A DNA stretch of 12,454 nucleotides, taken from contig CALFTM010000077.1 in the NCBI GenBank assembly GCA_937916355.1, forward strand, positions 1 through 12,454, written 5' to 3'. Positions 1-8,317 of the stretch are shown here, in pieces. The position numbers were made by a program, and so were the translations under genes. The stretch comes from an uncultured Bacteroidales bacterium. GTDB lineage: Bacteria; Bacteroidota; Bacteroidia; Bacteroidales; Paludibacteraceae. Numbering within the stretch: position 1 is the first letter of the stretch; the number at the start of each line of letters is the position of its first letter. Below the pieces are notes generated by a model, which searched no databases, had not been told where the DNA came from, and was given only the letters and a program-made list of their open reading frames with translations.

Positions 1-3000
1 CCAACGGAATGTATGCTTATGATGACCAGAAGAAGAAATTTGCACAACACCCTGCGATGTCCGATTCTATTATGCAATTCTTCATTTCGTCGGTCGAAAG
101 AGATAAATTCGGTCACTTTTTGTGTGGTTATTATTTGGGTGTGATACTCTTTGATGAGAACGGAAAACATCTTGAAGAGTATGACGAACTGCTCTCTTTC
201 GGCTCGATAGTCTCCCAGATTGTGAAGTTGGATGAACAACATTTTTTGGTCTCTTCTTTCGTGGATGGAGTTTGGATAATCTCCATAGAAGATGATGGCA
301 GTATCGCAAAGCCAGTTCGGCATGAAACCCCATTTAGGAATGTCACATCCGTTCTTCGGGATTCCAGAGGCGAGTTTTGGTTTGGTACAGGAGGACAAGG
401 ACTTTGGAAAGCTACTTTCGATGGAAAAGATTTTGTTTTTGAAAAGGTTGAGTCTGTGAATTTTGAAAAAGAGGAGTTGCAGAAAATCCATTGTGTTTAT
501 GAAGACAATCAAGGGGATATTTGGGTGGGAACCCAAAACATGGGGTTGTTGAGATGTAGCTCTGTCAAAAATTCTGGTTCGCTACACTCCGTGGATGTGA
601 AATTCCCGATTGTTGACGGGACAACATTTGCGGAGGATGAAGAGGGCAATCTTTTTGTCGGTGCAGATGGACACGGTTTTTTTCAGATGGATGAAAATTT
701 CAATATAAAAAGAGTTTATACTGTAAATAACGGACTAACCTCTAATAACGTACTCTCCTTAAAATATGACAAGAGAGGTTTCATCTGGGTTGCTATGTGG
801 GGCGGAAACCTTTGTAGGATTGATCTGAAAACACAAAAAGTCGAAGAGATTCCATTTGAAGAGATTGAAAACTTCTATAATACGATAAAGGTGGTCTACC
901 CCTTTTCTGATGGTTCGGTATGGGCGTGTGTGGCAGGCGACGGCGTTTACGAAATGGATAAAGAGGGGGCGTGGAAAAAATTGGTGTTGAAGACTGATAC
1001 GGGAGATTTCAGCTATAACGATTTATGGACGGAGGATATTTGTGTTTCTCCTACTGGTGTTCGATGGATTATAACCTCTCGGACTGTTTGGCGATATGAG
1101 AACGGAGAAAAGTTTCCTGTGTTGCCAGATGGCGATAAAATCCCAATGTATAGCCCAAGGGTGATGTTGCAAGGCGTTTGTGATGAAGAAGGCAATTTGT
1201 ATGTCGTCTCGACTCAAGGCATCATTAGGATATCAGAAGATGGAAAAGAGTACCAAGACCTTGATTTTTTACCCAAGGGGCAATACGCTTCTATTTTAAA
1301 GGGGGACAACGGAGTGTTTTGGACTGCAGGTTCTAATGGAATACTCTCCTTTGATCCGAAAAAAAAGACAATGGAGCGTTTGCTCATCGGCAAGGAATCA
1401 CAAAACCGTAATTACTATACCTGTAGGGCATCTTTTCGAGACTCAAAAGGAAATATCTATTTTGGAAACAGTGAAGGTTTTGTTCAGTTGAATCCAGAAC
1501 AGGTTCAGCATGTGTCGGATGTCTCTTATCTGAACTTCTCTCGGTTGTTTGTGAAAGGAAGATTACAACCGGTCGGCTCAGATTTGTTGCCCAAATCTTT
1601 AGGAGACATTGATGTGCTGAAGTTAGGTTATGATGAAAACCCAATTTCGATAAAGGTGGACGTGATCGACTTTACCGATTTGAATAATGTCGTGTTGTCT
1701 TATCGTCTCACCAATTTTGATAAGGAGTGGAATGATTTAGGAAGTAGAAGAGACATCACTTTCTCTCATATCCCTCCGGGAGAGTATGTCTTGGAGGTGA
1801 GAGCAAATCGCCAAGGCGTGAACGGTAATTATCGTCATATCTCTTTGCCTCTTGTGGTCTCTCCTCCTTGGTGGCAGACGTGGTGGTTTAGGTTGATTAT
1901 GGGAGGAATCGCTCTCTTGTCTATCATCATCTTCTTTAGACTTCGATTCAGGAGTATCTTGAAGCAAAAGACCATGTTGGAGGAGAAGGTGGAAGAGCGC
2001 ACAAAAGAGTTGTATGTCGCCAATCAGGAATTAGAGAAGAAAAAGGAACAATTGGAACTCCAAAATGATGAACTGGAACAGGCTTTGAATGAAAAAGACC
2101 GATTGATTTCTGTTATTGCCCATGATTTGAAAAATCCGATGTTCGCAATTGTGTGTGCGTTGGAGAATTTGCAGAATAGGGGGAACGCCATGGAAGAGAG
2201 TGTGAGGAAGTCCGTCAAGGGTATTTATTTGTCCGCTTTCAAATTGCAAGGAGTCATGGTGAAGTTGTTGGAGTGGGCGAGAGGTCGACAGCAGGAGATC
2301 AAGAGGAACATAGAGGAGAAAAGTTTGAAGAGTTTGGCAAAAGATGTGTTGGAGTACCATTTGAATATGTTTGAGGAGAAAAATATCTCGATAAGGGTTG
2401 ACGATGGTAATTTGGCGCATTATGCTATCATGGACTCTCGTATGGTCGCTACTGCCATAGGAAATTTATTGACCAATGCCGTGAAGTTCACTCCCGAAAA
2501 TGGGGTGGTGGAGATACTTTTCTCAGAAACGGAGAACGAAGCGATTGTGAAGGTGAGAGACCATGGGGTCGGAATGCCGCTTGAGACCAAGCAGAAGTTG
2601 TTGAATGGAGAGACCGTAGAATCGAGATACGGTACAAATAATGAAAAAGGAACAGGATTTGGTTTCCAGTTGACACAGGATTGTATCAAGAAAAGTGGTG
2701 GTCGGCTGACGATTGAGAGTGAAGAGGGGAAAGGAACGACGGTAGCCCTGATTTTACCAAAATCTGAAATTTTAGATGATTTTGAGGAGGAGGAAATATC
2801 TGTAGAAGAGCAGGAATGCGGAAAAGAGCAGTGTGAGGCGACTCGATTAGCTTCTGATGAGAGTGGGAAAGAATCGGAAGAAGAGTCGAGTGGTGTAGTT
2901 TCATCTCCATTAAGTGGGACTTTAGCAGAAGACATTGAATTGGTAAAAGGAAATACAATTCTGATAGTAGATGACGAGGAGATGTTGCTGACTTATCTGC

Positions 3001-3707
3001 GAGAGGTCTTGGAACCATATTTCAATGTGGTTGAAGCACATAATGGGAAGGAAGGTTATCAGAAGATTTTACAATGTATGCCAGACCTTATCATCAGTGA
3101 TATTGAGATGCCGGAGTGTAGTGGGCCAGAGATGTTGGAGCGGATAAAAGCAAACGAAGATATTCGTCACATTCCATTGTTGTTCTTATCTGCCCGCATA
3201 GAAGAGTCTGACCGTCTATTAGGATTAGGAAGAGGGGCAATTGACTATGTCAACAAGCCATTTAAGAAAGAAGAGTTGGTGTTGAAATTGTTGAACATCC
3301 TGAAATTCCGTCGCAGACAACAGCAGCAAGTGTGGAAGGCTTTCCAAGAAGGAGGGACAATGGAGGAAGAGAAAGAAGAAATTGACCCTCTTTTGAAGGC
3401 TATCATGCAGATCGTTGCAGAGAAATATTGCGACCCTAACTTTTCCGCAGAAGATATGGCTTCCTCTTTGTCGATGAGTAAGTCCACATTTGCAAGAAAA
3501 CTAAAATTGATTACAGAAAAAACGCCAACAGAAATTTTGACAGAGTATCGTTTAGGTGTTGCACGGACACTGTTGTCGAGCAGTAATCATACCGTTTCGG
3601 AGGTCGCGTATGCGGTAGGATTCAATGAACCGTATTATTTTAGTAAAAAATTTAGGAATTTTTATGGGTATTCTCCTTCTCAGCAAAACGGATTTGGTTT
3701 AAAATAA
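1..3707 (+). CDS. Hybrid two-component system regulator (HTCS), N-terminus cut by window edge
   Basis: One-piece sensor kinase and DNA-binding regulator of the Bacteroidota HTCS type: periplasmic sensing, autophosphorylation, internal phosphotransfer and transcriptional control in one membrane protein. Residues are numbered from the ATG at base 9, but the frame is open to the left edge. Alignment with the paralogue downstream suggests about 155 residues, including the signal peptide, are missing. In order: Reg_prop beta-propeller repeats (for example GDIWVGTQNMGL, GFIWVAMWGGNL); a Y_Y_Y domain near 550-615 ending in HIPPGEYVLEVRA; a membrane helix near 627-648; a coiled coil; HisKA with H705 in IAHDLKNP; HATPase with N-box N819 and G-boxes DHGVGMP and GTGFGF; an acidic linker 920-981; a receiver with D988/D989, phospho-acceptor D1031 and K1083; and a C-terminal AraC-type HTH (about 1135-1232). 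All catalytic residues seem intact. No polysaccharide-utilisation genes are adjacent, so its target is unknown. Confidence 0.95.
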   Translation, partial: NGMYAYDDQKKKFAQHPAMSDSIMQFFISSVERDKFGHFLCGYYLGVILFDENGKHLEEYDELLSFGSIVSQIVKLDEQHFLVSSFVDGVWIISIEDDGSIAKPVRHETPFRNVTSVLRDSRGEFWFGTGGQGLWKATFDGKDFVFEKVESVNFEKEELQKIHCVYEDNQGDIWVGTQNMGLLRCSSVKNSGSLHSVDVKFPIVDGTTFAEDEEGNLFVGADGHGFFQMDENFNIKRVYTVNNGLTSNNVLSLKYDKRGFIWVAMWGGNLCRIDLKTQKVEEIPFEEIENFYNTIKVVYPFSDGSVWACVAGDGVYEMDKEGAWKKLVLKTDTGDFSYNDLWTEDICVSPTGVRWIITSRTVWRYENGEKFPVLPDGDKIPMYSPRVMLQGVCDEEGNLYVVSTQGIIRISEDGKEYQDLDFLPKGQYASILKGDNGVFWTAGSNGILSFDPKKKTMERLLIGKESQNRNYYTCRASFRDSKGNIYFGNSEGFVQLNPEQVQHVSDVSYLNFSRLFVKGRLQPVGSDLLPKSLGDIDVLKLGYDENPISIKVDVIDFTDLNNVVLSYRLTNFDKEWNDLGSRRDITFSHIPPGEYVLEVRANRQGVNGNYRHISLPLVVSPPWWQTWWFRLIMGGIALLSIIIFFRLRFRSILKQKTMLEEKVEERTKELYVANQELEKKKEQLELQNDELEQALNEKDRLISVIAHDLKNPMFAIVCALENLQNRGNAMEESVRKSVKGIYLSAFKLQGVMVKLLEWARGRQQEIKRNIEEKSLKSLAKDVLEYHLNMFEEKNISIRVDDGNLAHYAIMDSRMVATAIGNLLTNAVKFTPENGVVEILFSETENEAIVKVRDHGVGMPLETKQKLLNGETVESRYGTNNEKGTGFGFQLTQDCIKKSGGRLTIESEEGKGTTVALILPKSEILDDFEEEEISVEEQECGKEQCEATRLASDESGKESEEESSGVVSSPLSGTLAEDIELVKGNTILIVDDEEMLLTYLREVLEPYFNVVEAHNGKEGYQKILQCMPDLIISDIEMPECSGPEMLERIKANEDIRHIPLLFLSARIEESDRLLGLGRGAIDYVNKPFKKEELVLKLLNILKFRRRQQQQVWKAFQEGGTMEEEKEEIDPLLKAIMQIVAEKYCDPNFSAEDMASSLSMSKSTFARKLKLITEKTPTEILTEYRLGVARTLLSSSNHTVSEVAYAVGFNEPYYFSKKFRNFYGYSPSQQNGFGLK

Positions 3708-3749
3708 TCCACATGTAAATATTTGATTTATAAAATAATAAAGTCTGGT

Positions 3750-3788
3750 TGTGGATAATTTAAAATATTTAGAAGTGACAAAAAAATC
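3750..3788 (+). repeat. Conserved post-HTCS block, copy A, with perfect DnaA-box 9-mer
   Basis: TGTGGATAATTT at 3750-3761 and TGAC-AAAAAATC at 3776-3788 recur in the same order and similar spacing at 8318-8357, after the other HTCS gene. TGTGGATAA is the exact complement of the DnaA box TTATCCACA. The shared block lies about 85-105 bp upstream of the first RNA promoter in both places. The homology is seen directly; any DnaA binding is inference. Confidence 0.6.
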
Positions 3789-3829
3789 GTAAATGAAAAA
3801 AAAATCCATTATGTTGGGACAAAAATATA

Positions 3830-3860
3830 TTGCAAAAAAAGAATACTCACTATATCTTTG
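3830..3860 (+). promoter_or_regulatory. Bacteroidota-type promoter of the region A RNA
   Basis: TATCTTTG at 3853-3860 matches the Bacteroidota -7 consensus TAnnTTTG exactly, and a TTG -33 element sits at 3830-3832 with a 20-nt spacer. Transcription would start near 3865. CTTTGCATTGTC (3856-3867) is identical over 12 nt to the promoter of array unit 3 (9367-9378), so the promoter belongs to the same family. Confidence 0.7.
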
Positions 3861-3869
3861 CATTGTCAG

Positions 3870-4057
3870 TAGTTAATGAATTATTGATATAAGTGTAATA
3901 ATGGTTTTAATTTACGTCTGGACTTTGGCATTGCGAAATGCTCCTGATGTTTGCAGAACAAGAAAGGGTTGGGAAACCACCCTTTCTTTTGAAAAGGAAG
4001 ATAAAGAAATAACATATTGAGAACCATAAAATCTTGTCAAGTGCGAAACCTTAACTA
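3870..4057. repeat. Short inverted repeats flanking the inverted core (TAGTTAA ... TTAACTA)
   Basis: TAGTTAA at 3870-3876 and TTAACTA at 4051-4057 are perfect 7-bp inverted repeats enclosing about 174 bp that include the inverted core. Flipping the DNA between them would restore the core order seen in the array units. Seven base pairs is short for a recombinase site; the same pairing could instead be the RNA's closing stem. Function is inference. Confidence 0.4.
3891..3942 (-). repeat. Inverted copy of the array core motif
   Basis: On the - strand this reads AGCATT (3942-3937), GCAATG (3934-3929), CAGACGTA (3920-3913), then CCATTATTACACTT (3904-3891). The same elements in the same order occur on the + strand of array units 2 and 3 (AGCATT, GCAATG, CAGACGTA, CCAT, TTACAC). 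The flanking promoter and the 3' AAACCTTAACTA block are instead in + orientation, so the core is inverted relative to its own flanks. Confidence 0.7.
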
Positions 4058-4062
4058 AAAAA

Positions 4063-4090
4063 GCGGAGATGTAGACCATCTCCGCTTTTT
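4063..4090 (+). terminator. Intrinsic terminator of the region A RNA
   Basis: Perfect 9-bp stem GCGGAGATG (4063-4071) / CATCTCCGC (4077-4085) with loop TAGAC, followed by TTTTT and more T-rich sequence. An A-tract precedes the stem. It separates the region A RNA from the leader of the next HTCS gene. Confidence 0.85.
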
Positions 4091-4139
4091 ATTTTTATTT
4101 CTTCTCCACATTCCTGTTGTGTTATCCCTCGAAATGTTG

Positions 4140-4167
4140 TTGGTTTCACTAATTTTTTATAATTTAG
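4140..4167 (+). promoter_or_regulatory. Possible promoter of the second HTCS gene
   Basis: TTG at 4140-4142, a 17-nt spacer, then TAATTTAG at 4160-4167, one mismatch from TAnnTTTG. It would give a leader of about 30 nt before the ATG at 4205. The match is imperfect, but the strong terminator at 4063-4090 means this gene needs a start site of its own. Confidence 0.35.
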
Positions 4168-4204
4168 GAGCCAAAATAAACTGAGTGGCTAAGTGTGTTA
4201 GTGT

Positions 4205-7200
4205 ATGGGTGTTATCGGTAAGATATATGAAACTCGTGTGTGGAGGGTGCTTTGCGCATTGTCCTTTCTCCTTTTTGTGGTTGAGGCAGAAGCGCGAAAC
4301 ATTCAGTTTAGCCTTTATTCAATGAGTGACGGTTTGGCATCTGATAAGGTTTATCAGATTGATCAAGACACTTGCGGACACATTTGGACTACATCAGATG
4401 GGGGCGTAACTCGTTTCGATGGTAGTGTGATGAAGGTATTTGATATGGAGAATTACCCTTCATTGAAAAGGAATGACCTTTATCATGTCAAATGCTATGA
4501 CAATGGAGAGACTTTTTTGGGAGGTTCTCAAGGAGTTTTGTTGAAGTATGATAATTTGAGGGATTGCTTCGTTGATTATTCTCCAGAAGATTTTAAAAGT
4601 ACCTATTTTAAGACAATCGAGGGCTTTTCAGAGACCCGAAAGGGAGAACCGGTGGTGTTCACGTCGGGTGGACTTTATATGCTAAAAGCGGGTGACGACC
4701 GTTTTACCAATGATTTTCCTGCTTTCAAATCATTTAAGGATATATATGTGCGCTCTTTTTATGAGGATGTTCATGGGCGTTATTGGGTGAGTTCGTTTAA
4801 TCGTTTGTATGTTTCTGATAAAGAGGGAAATATGTTGAAGGAGTTTGATTTGTTCAAAGACCTTTCTTCAATGTATTCTTCGAAAGTGATTCCGATTTCA
4901 GACTCGTTGCTTCTCTTGTCCTGTTTTTCGGACGTGATGTGCAAGATAAAAATTGAAAAGGATGGTTCTATTAAAGAACCAGAGTTCATCCATTTGCCAT
5001 TTTCTAATTTAGGGGATATTTTGCTCGATGAAAAGGGCGTTTTTTGGTATATTACGGATGGTTTTGGTTTGTGGTGTTCTGACATTCCTCCGCAAGAGGG
5101 TGCTCATTTTGAGAAGATATACCCGACCAATGAGTCTGTCGGTTACATGGAAAAGATATATTCTATCCATCAAAGTGAGGATGAGAAGATTTGGATTGGA
5201 ACACAAAGTGCTGGTCTGTGGAATTTTTCGCCTTATAGCGTTGAGCCGATGCAGCTTTCTTCAGATTTCCAGTTTCCGAAAAGGGAGGTAACCTCTTTTA
5301 TTGAGAGTGAGGAGGGGCGAGTATATGTAGCTTCTGATGGTGGTGGTGTCATATTGCTTTCCAAGGATTTGGTGCCGGTGAAGTATTATGATGAGCGTGA
5401 CGGTTTGCGTAATAGTAACATCCTTTCTATGAATCAAGGGTCGGAAGATAAATTTTGGATTGCGACATGGGGAGGAGGCGTGATCACCTTCGATTATAAG
5501 AAGAATACTTTCCAGAGAGAGCGGTTTGAAGGACTCAATTCTAACCTTAGCTGTTTTGTGGATGTTCGGGAGTTGTCTAATGGTGAGGTTTGGGTTTGTT
5601 CAGGAGGAGACGGGCTCTATTTGAGAGATACCGATAAAAAGTGGTCTCGCTACAGTCTGCAGTTTTCTGAGAAAGAGTTTGACATGTGGCCAAGTATGGT
5701 GAGGGAGGGTAAGAATGGTGTTCGATGGGTCGCTACTTCACGTTCTGTTTGGAGGGTGAAAGGAGAGGAGAAGGAGGCTTTGCTGCCCGATTTCTCGCAG
5801 GTCTTGGACAACAACCCGATGAATGTTAATGATATGGTGGTCGATTCGTCTGGTGGACTATTTGTAGCGACCAACCGTTCTATTGTCCATTTTTCGGAAG
5901 ATGGAAAGGTGTTAGATACTTTAAGGTTCATTCCAAAAGGGAAATACTCTTCATTGTGTTTCGATGAAGATGGGATGTTGCGTGCCAGTGGTGATGTAGG
6001 TTTGTTGACGATTGATTATGAAAAAGAGACTTTTTATGCAAACTCGCTGAGAAGTAAGGTGTTGAGGAATTTTCACAACCATTGTGCAACAAGATTGAAC
6101 GACGGAAGGTTGCTTTGGGGTACGAAATCAGGATTCATTCTACAAAATAAAATTCCGGAGGGAGGTCGGGGACATTCCCATGTCCGTTTCTCTGACATCG
6201 AAATCGGACGCATGGATACTAAAGAGAGTGTCCAATATTTAAAGGTTTCAAAATCTGGCAAAATCGAAGAGATAAATGTACCTCATGACATGTCAGAAAT
6301 CAATCTGACGGTAGAGTGGGTGGATTTCTCTGGTGCGGAAATAGACTTCTCTTACCGGCTTAAACACTTGTCAGACCAGTGGACAAAATTGTCGAATGAT
6401 AGAAGAATCCGTTTTTCATACATCCCTTATGGAGAGTATGTTTTAGAATTAAAGGTGGAACGTAACGGACGGTTGGAGGCTCAGCTCTCTCTGCCTGTGA
6501 TTGTTCAGACTCCTTGGTGGCTGACATGGTGGGCGATTCTGTTGTTTGTAGTTCTTTTACTAATGATCATTACCTTGATTTTCTATTTGCGTTTTAAAGG
6601 ATTGCAAGAGCGGCAGGTTGAATTGAAAAAAATGGTTGATGAACGAACAAAAGAGTTGTACGAGAAGAATAAGCAAATCGAGGTACAGAATGAACAATTA
6701 AATGTCGCCTTGACCGACAAGGACAGGGTGTTGTCTGTTATCGCACATGATTTGAAAAATCCGATGTTCGCTATCGTGGGTTCGTTAGAGGGATGGTTGA
6801 GGAGAGAGCCTGAAATGGGGCATGAGGAGAGACGGTCGATAATTGTGGATGTCTTGAAATCTTCCGAGGTGTTGCAGAGCGAAATGATCCGCCTGTTGGA
6901 ATGGGCGAGAGCTAAAAAGGAGCAGATTGATTATAAACCATCAAATGTGGATTTGTCCTCTTTGTTGAGCAATGTGGTGTCGTTGCTCTCTTCTGTCATC
7001 TTGAAGAAAAACATTGAATTGAAGGTGGTTTGTGATGTGGAGTATTGTTTGTGGGGCGATGGGCGAATGATGGGTACAATTTTTCGTAATCTGGTGAACA
7101 ATGCGGTGAAATTCACTCGTAATGGGGGGCGAATATTGGTGGAAGCTCAAGAAGAGGAGCAATTTGTGGTGGTGAAGATTGCTGATAATGGAGTAGGAAT

Positions 7201-8278
7201 GACTGCGGAACAGTTGTCTAAGTTGAAAAAGGATGGTTTTTGTGTCAGTTCTTTGGGTACTGACAATGAAAAAGGAACTGGATTGGGCTTCCGTGTCTGC
7301 ATGGATTATATAGAAAAGAATAAAGGTTCTTTTGATATAGAGAGTGAAGAGGGCGTTGGAACGACCATTTGGATTAAGTTGCCGAAATCTTCCAAAAAGG
7401 TGGAAGATATGAGGCATTATCTGAATGTAGGAGAAAATGCGTCGGTGGAATGGACTGTCGACAAAGAGGTATTAGAAGGTAACGTGGCAGTCGTTGTGGA
7501 TGATGATCAGCTGATTTGCAAGAATATCGCTGATATGTTGCGTCCATATATGACGGTACATTTGGCTTCTAATGGTCAGGAGGCTCTCTCTATCATTGAG
7601 ACGAATGAGGTGGATCTGATTTTGAGTGATATGGAGATGCCGGTGATGAATGGTTTGGAGCTAAGTCGCAAACTTTCGAGTGATGAAAGAACCAGTTCTA
7701 TCCCATTTCTGTTTTTGTCTGCTAAAAATGAACAGTCTGATAGGTTGCTGGGCTTATTGAGTGGTGCGATTGATTATATCTCTAAGCCATTCAGTGCAGG
7801 AGAGTTGTTGATGAAGGTAAACAATGTGCTAAGGCTTCGTCAGAAGCAGCAGACCCGACTGTTGCAGCAATATTATGAGGATGGAAAGTCTAAGGATGTT
7901 CAAAATTTGGAGGAAAAAGACGCTGTTCCGGTTGAAAATGTGGCGATTGTCGAAGAAAAGCTGAATCCTTTTGTGGACAATTTGATGAAATTCATTGAAG
8001 AGAACTATAAGAATAGTGAGTTGTCAATAGAGGAGATTGCGAACGCTATGTTTGTAAGTCAGTCGACACTTTCTCGTCGGACAAAATCACTGTTAGGAAA
8101 GTCTCCTGTCGAGTTAGTCGGAGAATTTCGTTTGAATAAAGCGATGCAAGTATTTAAGAATCAAGAAGAAGAGCTGAATGTATCTGAAGTGGCTTATTCC
8201 GTGGGCTTCTCGGATCCTGCTTATTTCTCTCGTAAGTTTAAGGAGTTTTTCGGCGTTTTACCAAGTGCTGTAAAGTGA
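4205..8278 (+). CDS. Hybrid two-component system regulator (HTCS), complete
   Basis: A complete 1357-residue HTCS, paralogous to the truncated gene upstream (nearly identical H-box region SVIAHDLKNPMFAI). The signal peptide is residues 1-30 (VLCALSFLLFVVEAEA), which supports this start. There follow about ten Reg_prop propeller motifs (GHIWTTSDGGVTRFD, KIWIGTQSAGLW, DKFWIATWGGGVITFD), a Y_Y_Y domain near 700-760 ending in YIPYGEYVLELKV, PWWLTWW and a membrane helix near 777-799, a coiled coil, HisKA with H848, HATPase with N962 and DNGVGMT / KGTGLGF, a receiver with D1099/D1100, phospho-acceptor D1142 and K1194, and an AraC-type HTH at about 1258-1357. All phosphorelay residues are present. 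There is no strong Shine-Dalgarno, as usual in this phylum; the bases before and into the start are GT-rich (GTGTGTTAGTGTATG). The ligand and regulon cannot be read from the window, and no susC/susD pair is adjacent. Confidence 0.96.
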   Translation: MGVIGKIYETRVWRVLCALSFLLFVVEAEARNIQFSLYSMSDGLASDKVYQIDQDTCGHIWTTSDGGVTRFDGSVMKVFDMENYPSLKRNDLYHVKCYDNGETFLGGSQGVLLKYDNLRDCFVDYSPEDFKSTYFKTIEGFSETRKGEPVVFTSGGLYMLKAGDDRFTNDFPAFKSFKDIYVRSFYEDVHGRYWVSSFNRLYVSDKEGNMLKEFDLFKDLSSMYSSKVIPISDSLLLLSCFSDVMCKIKIEKDGSIKEPEFIHLPFSNLGDILLDEKGVFWYITDGFGLWCSDIPPQEGAHFEKIYPTNESVGYMEKIYSIHQSEDEKIWIGTQSAGLWNFSPYSVEPMQLSSDFQFPKREVTSFIESEEGRVYVASDGGGVILLSKDLVPVKYYDERDGLRNSNILSMNQGSEDKFWIATWGGGVITFDYKKNTFQRERFEGLNSNLSCFVDVRELSNGEVWVCSGGDGLYLRDTDKKWSRYSLQFSEKEFDMWPSMVREGKNGVRWVATSRSVWRVKGEEKEALLPDFSQVLDNNPMNVNDMVVDSSGGLFVATNRSIVHFSEDGKVLDTLRFIPKGKYSSLCFDEDGMLRASGDVGLLTIDYEKETFYANSLRSKVLRNFHNHCATRLNDGRLLWGTKSGFILQNKIPEGGRGHSHVRFSDIEIGRMDTKESVQYLKVSKSGKIEEINVPHDMSEINLTVEWVDFSGAEIDFSYRLKHLSDQWTKLSNDRRIRFSYIPYGEYVLELKVERNGRLEAQLSLPVIVQTPWWLTWWAILLFVVLLLMIITLIFYLRFKGLQERQVELKKMVDERTKELYEKNKQIEVQNEQLNVALTDKDRVLSVIAHDLKNPMFAIVGSLEGWLRREPEMGHEERRSIIVDVLKSSEVLQSEMIRLLEWARAKKEQIDYKPSNVDLSSLLSNVVSLLSSVILKKNIELKVVCDVEYCLWGDGRMMGTIFRNLVNNAVKFTRNGGRILVEAQEEEQFVVVKIADNGVGMTAEQLSKLKKDGFCVSSLGTDNEKGTGLGFRVCMDYIEKNKGSFDIESEEGVGTTIWIKLPKSSKKVEDMRHYLNVGENASVEWTVDKEVLEGNVAVVVDDDQLICKNIADMLRPYMTVHLASNGQEALSIIETNEVDLILSDMEMPVMNGLELSRKLSSDERTSSIPFLFLSAKNEQSDRLLGLLSGAIDYISKPFSAGELLMKVNNVLRLRQKQQTRLLQQYYEDGKSKDVQNLEEKDAVPVENVAIVEEKLNPFVDNLMKFIEENYKNSELSIEEIANAMFVSQSTLSRRTKSLLGKSPVELVGEFRLNKAMQVFKNQEEELNVSEVAYSVGFSDPAYFSRKFKEFFGVLPSAVK

Positions 8279-8317
8279 TTTACTCGCTTCTTCTCTTCCT
8301 GTTTTTTGTTGTTTTGA

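Larger units (their letters stand above)
3865..4090 (+). ncRNA. Candidate structured small RNA (region A)
   Basis: A promoter and an intrinsic terminator bracket about 226 nt with no convincing ORF. Visible structure: a possible end-closing pairing TAGTTAA (3870-3876) with TTAACTA (4051-4057); ATGGTT (3901-3906) with AACCAT (4022-4027); a GCATT-[GCGA]-AATGC hairpin with GNRA loop (3928-3941); and a long hairpin 3961-3987 (AGAAAGGG/CCCTTTCT plus TGG/CCA around GAAA). The 3' part AAGTGC...AAACCTTAACTA (4039-4057) matches array unit 1. The middle carries the array's core in reverse complement. It is not recognised as a known RNA class; a 6S-like RNA was considered but cannot be supported. Expression is inferred. 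Confidence 0.6.

Noticed and set aside
1865..1885. CAGACGT at 1876-1882 as another core motif copy
   Set aside because: It falls in coding sequence for PPWWQTWW and lacks the TTACAC and hairpin context.
2420..2935. 171-codon open frame on the - strand
   Set aside because: Serine-rich antisense shadow of the kinase and linker region of the first HTCS gene; no start signals or family features.
3708..3760. Terminator directly after the first HTCS gene
   Set aside because: Only AT-rich weak pairings are visible; no stable hairpin with a T-tract before the region A promoter.
4016..4041. TTGACA-like -35 on the - strand (near 4039-4034) as a promoter for the inverted core
   Set aside because: Bacteroidota primary sigma factors do not use this element; no TAnnTTTG follows, and the - strand has no intrinsic terminator after the core.
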